Made by a program: the position numbers and the translations under genes. Shown piece by piece: positions 35,025 through 44,870 of a DNA stretch of 64,000 bases; positions within the stretch are counted from its first letter, which is position 1, and each line of letters opens with the position of its first letter. The notes under the pieces are model-generated. The model was not told the origin of the DNA. It saw nothing but the letters and a program-made list of their open reading frames with translations, and did no database searches. This DNA is from Maratus speciosus (lineage: Eukaryota; Arthropoda; Arachnida; Araneae; Salticidae): NCBI GenBank assembly GCA_963932465.1, contig OZ010791.1, positions 154,859,915 through 154,923,914 on the forward strand, given 5' to 3'.

Positions 35025-35120
35025 TGCTGCAATGTGAAATGAGTGGTAACCTGATTACTGGTGATGTCTTCGATTAGGTTTTCCATCAGTTTGGTACCTA
35101 TTCATTTCACATTGTAGCAA
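35025..35120. other. Hairpin with 18-bp arms
   Basis: TGCTGCAATGTGAAATGA (35025-35042) and TCATTTCACATTGTAGCA (35103-35120) pair with one mismatch around a 60-base loop. GTTGCCTTAGCAAC, a second small hairpin, lies just upstream. It may be a short MITE; no target duplication was found. Confidence 0.5.
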
Positions 35121-35233
35121 CATAATGTCAACATTAAAGCCAAACCATACATGTAACAATTAAGAAAACAAAAGTAAGCTCCTACTGCCCTTTTTTAAAT
35201 GAAAAATTGAAGCAGTTATATCTTTTGTCAGGG

Positions 35234-35350
35234 GGTCGTCCCTGCCCTCCTGGACCCCTGTTTAAAGTAATTTTTGAACACTTAAATCAAAATGAAAAAT
35301 CGTCCTTGCCCTCCTGGACCCCTGTTTAAGGTAATTTCTGAACACTTAAG
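35234..35350 (+). repeat. Two direct repeats of ~68 bp
   Basis: CTGCCCTCCTGGACCCCTGT occurs in both, followed by TTAAAGTAATTTTTGAACAC or TTAAGGTAATTTCTGAACAC. The C+T-rich block contrasts with the surroundings. Confidence 0.8.
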
Positions 35351-35690
35351 GGACAGTCTTCCTTTGCAACAATTTTCTTTATTTTAAATATGATTCAAAT
35401 GGTGAACTCACTGAATTTCAATGTTCAACTAAAAGTACATTTTGAAAAAAAAAATTAACAGTGTATTTAATGAAAATTTTTAAAAAGTTTATAAAAATTT
35501 GAATTTTTTTAAATCCTTACTACTTTTTAAAAAAATGATATTTTTGCACTTTTTTTTTGTAGATTTTCAAATGTATACTACACAAGCTTGCACGTGGATT
35601 TTTAGACATATCTAATATTACATTTATTATGATTTTTTACTTATATATATATATATAGTGCAAAACGATGAAATCTAACACATCTTCATA

Positions 35691-35731
<41 letters not shown>

Positions 35732-36289
35732 AAAAAACGTGAAGGCTAATTCCATGTGCAGATTTATCACATAATATAATAAAGAACATGCACAAAAAAG
35801 GCTTAAATCTCTATCTCAAATACAGAAAAAACCTTAAAACATGAAAGGATGAAAGTGAACAAAATATGAAAATGGAGAAAAAGCCATTTAAAGTTTTAAT
35901 TTGTGTGGGTAATTGTGCAGAGTGTTTTAACAAAATTTACAATATCTCGCGATATATTTACTGTATGGATAAAAATGAGGTGTCAAAATATTCACAATTA
36001 AACAGGCTTTCATTTAATATTAAAAAAGAAAAATCAATTTTTTGACCAATTTTAAGGTAAACTGCCCCCTTAAATCAAAAGGAAAAATAAAAGTAAATTT
36101 TATTTTGTGGAAAGGGGGGAATCGTACACCTTCCCCAAACAACAACAAAAAATTTAGATTCATTTTCTCTCTGTGTTTCATTATTTTAAACTGTTTGAAA
36201 AGAGTAAATTTTGTTTTTTTTCCTAGTCAGAGGAAAAGAAAATTAAGGAACGGCAATTGCATTTTCTTGCTTCCCTTGTGGGCTATGAA

Positions 36290-36540
36290 AAATGCTTAAT
36301 TTTTATTAATTTACACGTAATTAATGTCTGTGCAACAGAAATTAGCGCGCAAACAAATCTTACACGCTCATTTCGATACGAATACGAACGTAAACAAACA
36401 AACGCGACTGTCCCTCCCTTCCCCCAACCTGCAAGTATACGCATGCGCAAGCCAAGTTCTTATGCCGTAGTGTGAACGCAATTTTTTCGATTCTTGGACC
36501 TGAAAGACCCAACAGACCTGACAGGCCACATAGTGTAAAC
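36290..36540. promoter_or_regulatory. CpG-containing right-end region of the inner element
   Basis: A relatively G+C-rich stretch with CGCGCAAACAA, CATTTCGATACGAATACGAA, CGCATGCGCAAGCC (an NRF1-like site) and AGTGTGAACGCA. It lies just inside the right TIR, with AGGTCT repeats next to it. It could be a minus-strand promoter or a transposase-binding region. Overlapping frames on three registers here do not look coding. Confidence 0.25.
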
Positions 36541-37429
36541 GCAGCATCAGGCGACACATAAGACACGTCGCTTGAATTCGCTGGAAAAACTGGTTTAAAA
36601 CAGGTTTGAAACAACTTCTTTGTTTCGACCGGTTTTTGCGCTACCTGTTGCGGTTACATCTCGGGTTACATGTCGCTTGTCGTATCAGTGTGGGATGCGC
36701 CTAAAATCCGCGCATCATCGCAGATTTAAACAATAAAACTTTCAGTTCAGATGTAAGGGCAAAATTACAGAATTTTTAATTTGTATATTATTTCGTATGT
36801 ATTTTAATATGTAATTCTAGTTAATATGACTGAACTCACGTTTTTTCATTTAAAGAAATATACATTTATTTCTGAAAAAAAAAAAATTCAAGATATTGCT
36901 GAAATCACTGGTAATTGCAATTCTTTTACCAAATGTATTTATGTATTAATCAAGCTTTTTTAGTTATTGTCTAGCTAAACCTGAAATAAAACTTCCTTAT
37001 TTTATGATTTTGATGTGAATTAGTAGGGTACATTTATGAGGCAAGTTTCATTGAATAATTCAAGAAAAACGTAATCTCATCTTTATTATGCATGTTTAAT
37101 TGTACTCTATTAATTATTTACTTGATCTTTATTTACTTTTAACAATTTAATCCTTTTTAAAATTATCTTAATTTTAAGTGTTTTAGTTTATTACTTTACG
37201 TTATTATTTTACTATTTTACCATACTGTAAACATTCATCATAATTTTGATTGCATTATTACATTCAAATTACTGTTTAAAAAATGTAAACAAAGCAATGA
37301 TCAGAAATTCGCAAAATTCTAAAATCAGCATAACCTGTAGTTTCAAGTTGTGCGGATTTGGGGGAGTTTACTGTATTATAATAGAGCAAGTTTATTATTA
37401 AACAATAAAGTAAAACCCCAACAAACAGT

Positions 37430-37983
37430 TGTAAAACCTTTATTGAGATTAGGTCACCAATTAGGGCATAGAGAAGACAAAGACGCTAATTGATGTGAAA
37501 CAGTATCTTCTGTAAATTTTTATTAGTAAAGTAAGCTTAAGAGGCAGACATAATGAAATATTGTTTTCAAAAATAAAACCGAGATATGACTCTATATTTC
37601 GAATATCAGGCATTTTAAATTCTATGAACAATAATTGCGTTACAATTTGTTGGAAGAAAAGAAAAATGATAACATATTTTGTCATTTATTGTTTATCAAT
37701 TTTTTTTAGAGTCGTGTACTGATAAACTACTGCGTCTGAAAACTCCTATTCAGAAATTTTCATTTATGATAAGAAAAATTTAATTAGATATAAATGGAAT
37801 TTCAAACTAAACAAAATTTTCAATTTCTATTCTTTTATACCAATATATATATATATATTTTTTCAAGCTGAATTTTCAGCAACAAATCACAGTTTTTATC
37901 TCTCTTTAAAAGAACAATATTCGCCAAAGGAAATTTTATTTCTGCATCTCTTTCTTTTTTTTTCTGTTATTTCCTGATGGCTT

Positions 37984-38023
<40 letters not shown>

Positions 38024-38390
38024 CGATCTTAATTTAGGAAAAAGATTTGAGTTTTTCATTTCAAGAAGGAGGAAAGAGACACTATTACCCTTCTCTTTAA
38101 ATCTTTAAACAGTAGTAACATTATTCTGCTCATCCAACGTTTAAAAGTTAGCGTATGCGTATATTTTTTAATTTCCTCAAAGGGAAATTCAGTTATTTAA
38201 AAATGAAGAATAATTCTTTATTTTCTTAATAATTGTTTCTAAAAAACAAAAGTAAGACTGATGAGGGAAAAAATTAAAAAGATTTTGAAATAGCAGATGG
38301 CAATAAAAAAATTTCTATCATTTTTTTTTTTTTTTCTGGGAATTCAGTAAATCTGTTTAACCCATTTATGATTGAATTTTTGTCTTCCCA
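37430..38390 (+). repeat. D repeat, copy 5
   Basis: Contains AAACCTTTATTGAGATTAGG, GTCTCTATATTTCGAAT-like wording, GAATTTTCAGCAACAAATCA (37870), AACAGTAGTAACATTATT (38108) and TTCTGGGAATTCAGTAAATC (38335). It lies about 1.96 kb before the equivalent start in copy 6. The minus frame at 37461-37685 is not conserved in the other copies. Confidence 0.75.
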
Positions 38391-39339
38391 AATTCGTTGG
38401 TAAAATCATTTTAAAATGTTGCAAAAGAAACTGGAAAAAAGAAAAAAAAAACGCTAAGATATTTTTGTATTTATTCAATAAAATGTAAACGTACTAAATA
38501 TGGTAATATCCATATGTGGAAAAATGCATAATTATATTTTTTTTCTAAATTTATATAAATTAAGTTTTTAAATTGTATATTATATACTATAATTAGTATT
38601 TTTATTAACTATTAAAAATATATTTATTTCTTTTCAGAGACTAATAACATTATAAGTATAATTAATAATAAAGTAAGAATAATCGTATTTGAGGCTAAAA
38701 AACAATTTGTTTCAAACTCATCTTGAAAAGGACTTTACATAAAAACTGTCCCTTAAATGGCTAATAGAAATATGTACCAATTTGCGCCTAACGCTCTATA
38801 TTTTATACGTTACAAACATGCATAAAAAATAGGCTTGAACATGAATTTGCAATTAAAAAAAATACGTATTTCAAAGAAGTCTACAAGCTAAGATTATCAC
38901 TTATTTTTTTGTATCCTTGATGCAAAAAATACAAATAAACTTGCTTTTTACATTTCACTATCTTGAAAAATTAAAAATCTAAAACACCGAAAAAAGACCT
39001 TCATTTAAGCAAATAAATATCAATCTTATACTCTCATCTTTCGGTAACAGATAAAGGCATTTATAGATAATTAATTCATACAATTTTCATTTTGTAAAGA
39101 AGAAGAAAATTATAAAAATGTATTAAAATTCGAAACGTCCCAAAAATGGGATGGTAGGCATAAATGGGTTAAAGGAAACTGAAAAGCGAAGAAAATGGTG
39201 GATTAGGAGAACTTGTTATGCTAAGTAAATATAAAAGATTAAATTAAATAAATGTAAAATTTTCTCGGTTTTGCTAAAAAACAGAAATAGATTATTTAAT
39301 TTGAAAATGGTAATTTTTTTTTAAAATATTGATTTTATA
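38391..39339. other. Unassigned stretch between D copies
   Basis: A+T-rich, without frames or paired termini. It probably represents the divergent remainder of the ~2-kb D unit. Confidence 0.35.
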
Positions 39340-39790
39340 ATAGTGCACGTTTATTATTAAAAAAAGAAATAAAAATCTCACTCTACAGTTGAAAAAAACC
39401 CTATTGTTATAAGTTTACCAATTACGACCTACAGAAGTACAAGACACCACTTTATTTGTAATTACATCTTCTATAAATTTTCATTAATAAAAGTAAACTT
39501 AGGTGGCCGTCTCTATAACAAAATCTGAATAAATGCTTTAACAGAAATCCAAAATATGAATCTATATTTGAAATCCTAAAATGTTTAAATATCATTCAAT
39601 AGTAATTTCATTACAATTAATCTGCAGATAAAAAAAGATAACATATTCTGTGATTTTCTCGAATCGCTGCATTCTAACAGAATAATGCACCTGAAACTCC
39701 TTCTGAAATTTCCTCAATTATGATAATAAAATTTTAAGGAAAAATATAAATGGAATTTCAAAATAAAAGTCAATTTCAATTTCTATTCTC
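39340..39790 (+). repeat. D repeat, copy 6 (resumes at 44046)
   Basis: Shares with copy 5 TTTATTATTAAA, a GTTTACCAATTACGACCTAC / GGTCACCAATTAGGGCAT block and TGGAATTTCAAAATAAAAGT. It is cut at 39790 by a hAT element and resumes with CTTTTTTTCCCTTTCAAATT and GAATTTTCCGCAACAATTC (44086) before family G begins. Confidence 0.7.
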
Positions 39791-40005
39791 TAGGGCTGGA
39801 CGATATCAGAAACTTAATATCGCAATATATCAACGAGTTAATATCGATATTGGTGATATATCGTGATAACTACCTTAAACTATCTAAGAATAGAAATATT
39901 GCTAATTTCGAAAAAAAAAATGGTACAGTAGCAGCAATAGTACCAACAGATATAGAAATCAACGAATGAATGTTTTATACCTATATATATGTTCACACAG
40001 CATCG

Positions 40006-41168
40006 TTGCTGTTTAAACAGTTATTTACATTCAAAAGCTTGCAAATTTTTATCTTGCGATAGATGTTTAATATAATTATTAATAGATGGCAGCACTAAAA
40101 TTGTATCTTTCATATTGCTCTTATTTTTAATTTTTCTAGCTCCATTTTAGTTATATTTTATACACCAGGGTGTATTTTTAGCTAAATTTTGACGATATTG
40201 TTAAACTGTTATCTATTAATTTAATAGTGCATTTTAAATAATGTAATTAATTTCTATATATTTTATATTAGATTAAATTTGTTTTACAAGGTATTTCAAA
40301 TATTATTTCAAAATGTATTAACTGCATCCTTTGGTATCATTTACTGTGATTTCTTAACTGTTTTATTCACCTTAATCTTTTTGATATACTGGAAGACATG
40401 TGCACATGGATTTTTGTAAAATACTGAAATATTAATCGGTATGGTGTTTATTATTTCTATTTTATATCCTATAAATATTTAAATACGTTTTATTGATTCT
40501 TCCATTTCATATTATTTGTTTCTATTCTGCTTTCATTTTTAATCAATTCACTTGATTTTAGTGGTTGTTCTATAATTCTCTATATATAAGGATTTGTTTG
40601 GTTTTGCTGTTTAAACAGTTATTTACATTCAAAAGCTTGCAAATTTTTATCTTGCGATAGATGTTTAATATAATTATTAATAGATGGCAGCACTAAAATT
40701 GTATCTTTCATATTGCTCATATTTTTAATTTTTCTAGCTCCATTTTAGTTATATTTTATACACCAGGGTGTATTTTTAGCTAAATTTTGACGATATTGTT
40801 AAACTGTTATCTATTAATTTAATAGTGCATTTTAAATAATGTAATTAATTTCTATATATTTTATATTTGATTAAATTTGTTTTACAAGGTATTTCAAATA
40901 TTATTTCAAAATGTATTAACTGCATCCTTTGGTATCATTTACTGTGATTTCTTAACTGTTTTATTCACCTTAATCTTTTTGATATACTGGAAGACATGTG
41001 CACATGGATTTTTGTAAAATACTGAAATATTAATCGGTATGGTGTTTATTATTTCTATTTTATATCCTATAAATATTTAAATACGTTTTATTGATTCTTC
41101 CATTTCATATTATTTGTTTCTATTCTGCTTTCATTTTTAATCAATTCACTTGATTTTAGTGGTTGTTC
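40006..41168 (+). repeat. Direct duplication, 2 x ~565 bp with 33-bp spacer
   Basis: GCTGTTTAAACAGTTATTTA begins at 40008 and 40606, and both copies run to AGTGGTTGTTC (near 40570 and 41168). I see only a few substitutions, for example TTGCTCTTATTT against TTGCTCATATTT. The spacer TATAATTCTCTATATATAAG differs from the flank of the first copy. It lies inside the hAT element. Confidence 0.9.
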
Positions 41169-41340
41169 GGGCACAGGGGAAAATTAATTTTAGCTTTAGC
41201 TTATTTCTCCCACAGAAAACAACCATTTTGCTTATATCATTGAATTCTGTGCCCTCGATAACGTAATTCAATGTATAAGCTTTTCAATTTTTGTCGGTGT
41301 CCACTTTTTTCTTTTTTCTTCCATAATAATTCTTATAATA

Positions 41341-41371
<31 letters not shown>

Positions 41372-41425
41372 CTTACAGCTTTAATTCATAATAATTGACG
41401 GTGGCAGGTTATGTTTAATTAATGG

Positions 41426-41460
<35 letters not shown>

Positions 41461-41463
<3 letters not shown>

Positions 41464-42614
41464 GGCTGTCTCATAGTCTTTTGACTTTCGAGAATAAAAA
41501 TCTGGTGAAATTAAATTTGCCAAAATAACATTTTAATCTGATACACGAATGCCTTAATGATTCAAAATAAAGAAAAAATGGTCAGCAGCGAAATTTTTTT
41601 TATTTAACTGAGGTTTAAGTTAAACTTGCGAGTTTAATTTTCCTTACCATTTTACCACTATAACTTTCTATTTTCTTCTAAATTTTTACTTATAATGAAT
41701 TTGCATAGTACACACAGGACATCCAAATAAGAAAAAATAACAATGTAGTATTTTGAGTACAAAATTTTGGTATAACATTGTCTTAAAAGGGTGTTAAAGA
41801 AGGGACGGCAAAGAAAAAAATGGGGATGGTATAGGAAAAAAGGGACAGTAAGGGGGAAAAAAAAAGGATGGGACGGAAAGAAAAATTACCACCATTTTAA
41901 GACAAATCATGTTAACACTCAGCGATAGCCACAATGGTCATTGATTTTTAGAAACAGTTCTTTACATTGGATTAAATAATAATAATAATAAAAACAATTT
42001 ACCTCGAAAAGTGCAGGAATAAACCTTGGGGACGGTAAGATTGTCAATAAAGCCACGATGCTTGAAATTGATATTTAAATGAAGATTTAAATTCTGCAGT
42101 AAATTTCTTGTCAAAGAATTTTAGATATTCTTTCTCTAGCATATTTCTACATGAGAAAAAACTTGAAAAAAATTCTGTGGCTGCATTTGAAGTGATTTTC
42201 TGTATAATTTTAGAAGAGGGACGGTAAGGAATCTAAAACCTAGGGACAGAGTTCAAAAAATAATATCAACCGTAAAAATGTATGCAGGTTAATTTTTTGC
42301 TACTTATTTATATAAAACAATTGTCCCAGTTTCGGAAAAAAATTACATCGAATTACTTTTATTGAAACAATTTTATACAGACAGCTCCAAACTTAAAAAT
42401 CAGCATCAGGGACACGGGATGTTAGGAGTATAGGAGTTTTCCTGGTATTTGGACCCCCAACATCATCCAAAACTTATTTATCTCGTTAATATTGTTATGC
42501 AATCATGCAATGGGATGTTCCCCAATATATGAAATAGAAAAAACCCACAAGAATATGTACTAAAATAAAAATTATTAAGGTACTTAAAAGTCAAAAGATT
42601 GTGAAAATGCCCCA
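41461..42614. mobile_element. TIR element with GGGACGGTAAGG repeats, copy 1
   Basis: TGGGGCTGTCTCATAGTCTT and AGATTGTGAAAATGCCCCA are inverted ends set in a (TA)n microsatellite on both sides, so the target was probably TA. GGGACGG or GGGACAG motifs recur at about 41802, 41833, 41871, 42029, 42211 and 42238. The copy at 58072-59257 is colinear. Neither has a recognisable transposase. Confidence 0.8.
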
Positions 42615-44104
42615 TATATATATATATATGTGTGTGTGTATATATATATACAAAATAGAAATATTTTAGAAAAAGAAACCAATGTTTGATATCTGTTCGC
42701 ATCTATACTATTTTTTGCCTAATATTTTTTCTTAAAAAATAGTATGTTTCCTTTTCTTCTTACTTTATGGATTATTTATTAATAACATTTTAACTATTTA
42801 ATTACTTTGCGTATAACTGAGAATATTATAAAAAAATAAAACAAATTAAAATAAAATATTCTTAAATTTAGGACAGTGACGATTTTAATATAATTAAAAT
42901 AAATAAAAGCAGGGGAACAACTAAACTTAATTTAATGCCCCATGCCATGCTAATTTGCTAATATACTTATAATTAAGTAGGTTTCAGTGGATGATAGATG
43001 CGGCAGACATGTTGTTTTTCAATCTTTCTCTAAGGAGTGAATGGATTCTTAATCGAAAAAAAATCACTGTGTTTATATCTTCGTAACTATTTACTACAAG
43101 AAAAAACATCGAAACTTAAAAAAATACATATAAATATTCAAATCACATTTCGGAATAGTTTTATGCTAATTTAAATTTATTTTTTGACAAATATTCTTTT
43201 TAAGCTAAAATATTAACACAGGATATGTTAAATTCATGCGAGAAAACTTCGCTGTAATGAAAATACAACAAACGACACAGAAGAAAGATTATCAATACAC
43301 AATATGAATAAGCATTGTATTCAGTAGCATAGTAGACTGGGTTAAAGTCTGGGAATCTCTTTTTAAAAGCAACGAATCATCACAGTGAACGAGTGCTTTG
43401 TACTTGACTTTTCCCAAACTTGACGAGAAACAAAAAGCAAAGTTTACCATTAGCGACTCTGATTGGTTGCTCACAAGCCGAACATCACAGTTGTTGGGCT
43501 AAGAACTCAATGATAACCAGCTGTATTCTGTATCAACTGGAAATCAGCAATAATCAGAGCTTATTTGATTATTTATGACATATCAATAGCCTTAGTTATA
43601 TCCATATGTGTGGACTAATCACAATGGCGAGAGAAGTATGGAGGATAAGTGTTATTCAGTATTACGCAGACAGGCAGTGGAATAAACTCGAAGTTTTCAG
43701 CGAAGGAATATTGCAATAATTGGGATATTTCTAGAGATAATCAGCGGAAAGAAAGATAATCGAGATAGATTTTCTGTTTTGGAGAGGATGGAGGATGAAA
43801 ACATTGTTATGGAATATTGAGCTATGTTTTTCGGGGCTTTGGCGGCGTGCGCAAAACATTATTATTTTATTTGGTTTTGAAATATTCTACACTCTTTTTT
43901 CGAGGCCAGTTTTCGAAATTCCAGTTACCTCAAAACATTGTTATTTTATTGGTATATATCAATAGAGTCAAGGTTTAGATATTGTTATTGCGATATTTAA
44001 AAAATACCAATATTTGTCGTAATATTGATAAATAATCCAACCCTACTGTTCTCATATTCTAATTCCTTTTTTTCCCTTTCAAATTGAATTTTCCGCAACA
44101 ATTC

Positions 44105-44870
44105 TTTTCAATTTAGTTGAAAAGTATTTATTATTTTTGGTCTGCCCATCTGTCATTCGTGTTCTAACTTCCGTAAATATGCTACAATTGCCATGTAATT
44201 GAATGCTATTCAGGTTTACTATGGCATATTCGGTGAAAGATGAAATTTGTAGCATTTATAATTCGTTTACAGAAACCCTCTAAATTATCTCGCTTCATTA
44301 TGGTCTACGGGGAAAAATCGTCTGAAATGTATTTTATTAATGTTACAATAATCCGTACATATTGAAATTGATATACATCTTTGAGATGTACTACAAGATG
44401 TGTACTGTACAATATGGTGTGTATAGCCTTTATCGTTCGTTTACAGGGACACACAAAATAATTCGGTTACAGTACTGCACTGTCTTTGAATGATAATTGC
44501 TGGAAGTGCGTTTTAAGTTGGGATATTTAAATTTGTGCGTTTTCAAATTTAGCTATTTTTTTACATATTACTTAGTGTGTATAAAATCTATAGATCATGT
44601 ACATGGCTGCATAAAATAAATTGAATACACTTCTGCTTATTGACGGTAATAGCTGAAGGGGGATTTTTAACTGTGTTATCTGTTTGTAAATGAACTAAAT
44701 TCTTGTGTACTATGTTGCATATATACAAACCTATAAACCATATACAGGAATGCACAAAATAATTCAGATATTTTTCCGAATATAGACGGTAATTGCTAAA
44801 ATTGGGTTTTCAAATGTGTTATGCGTTTTCTATATTGTTTACTCAGATACCCTATTTCACTTTATTAAAC
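44105..44870 (+). repeat. Repeat family G, copy 2
   Basis: Head TTTTCAATTTAGTTGAAAAG, then GGTCTGCCCATCTGTC, GTTCTAACTTCCGTAAATAT and a TACATCTTTGAGATGTACTA block equivalent to both sides of the pogo insertion in copy 1. It continues in ~150-bp units with ATAGATCATGTACA, ATGCACAAAATAATTC and GACGGTAATTGCT, leading directly into the 375-bp satellite. Confidence 0.65.

Larger units (their letters stand above)
25630..36546 (+). mobile_element. Inner ~10.9-kb element with TGCTGCGTTTACAC termini
   Basis: TGCTGCGTTTACACTATG and CATAGTGTAAACGCAGCA are perfect 18-bp inverted ends. Both ends carry repeated AGGTCT motifs just inside (left three within 40 bp; right, on the minus strand, three within 40 bp). 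A promoter-like region follows the left end and splice-like signals occur inside, so it may descend from an autonomous element with an intron-containing gene, although no long frame survives. The target duplication is ambiguous and the superfamily is unknown to me. Later insertions include 29020-29422 and 33833-34249. Confidence 0.55.
25613..36701. mobile_element. Harbinger-like element, second level of the nest
   Basis: GGCGCATCCCACACT and AGTGTGGGATGCGCC are perfect 15-bp inverted ends with TAA on both sides (25610-25612, 36702-36704), the TWA-type 3-bp target of PIF/Harbinger. Only about 170 bp is its own sequence (25613-25629 and 36547-36701); the rest is the inner element. It was therefore a short MITE before being split near its left end. 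Confidence 0.75.
25584..37373. mobile_element. Outermost pogo-like element of a three-level nest
   Basis: CAGTAGACTCCCTCAAATCT at the left and GATTTGGGGGAGTTTACTG at the right are inverted repeats flanked by TA (25582-25583, 37374-37375). Of the 11.8 kb, only about 0.7 kb (25584-25612 and 36702-37373) belongs to this element; the rest is the Harbinger-like insertion. No transposase is visible in that 0.7 kb, so it was probably a MITE. Confidence 0.75.
39791..44045. mobile_element. hAT-like element, 4.3 kb, with nested insertions
   Basis: TAGGGCTGGACGATATC at the left and AATAATCCAACCCTA at the right, both followed inward by ATATCG- and ATATTG-rich sequence, are inverted ends. Flanks CTATTCTC (39783-39790) and CTGTTCTC (44046-44053) are an 8-bp duplication with one mismatch. 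TAGGGCTGG is a common hAT terminus. A 1154-bp TIR element and a 598-bp tandem duplication inflate it. A G+C-richer region with an inverted CCAAT box (CTGATTGGTTGC near 43459) may be its old promoter. No transposase frame is recognisable. Confidence 0.8.

Noticed and set aside
36257..36614. Overlapping frames on both strands near the right end of the inner element
   Set aside because: Three frames cover the same bases, which reflects higher G+C and fewer stops, not coding; no domain is recognisable.
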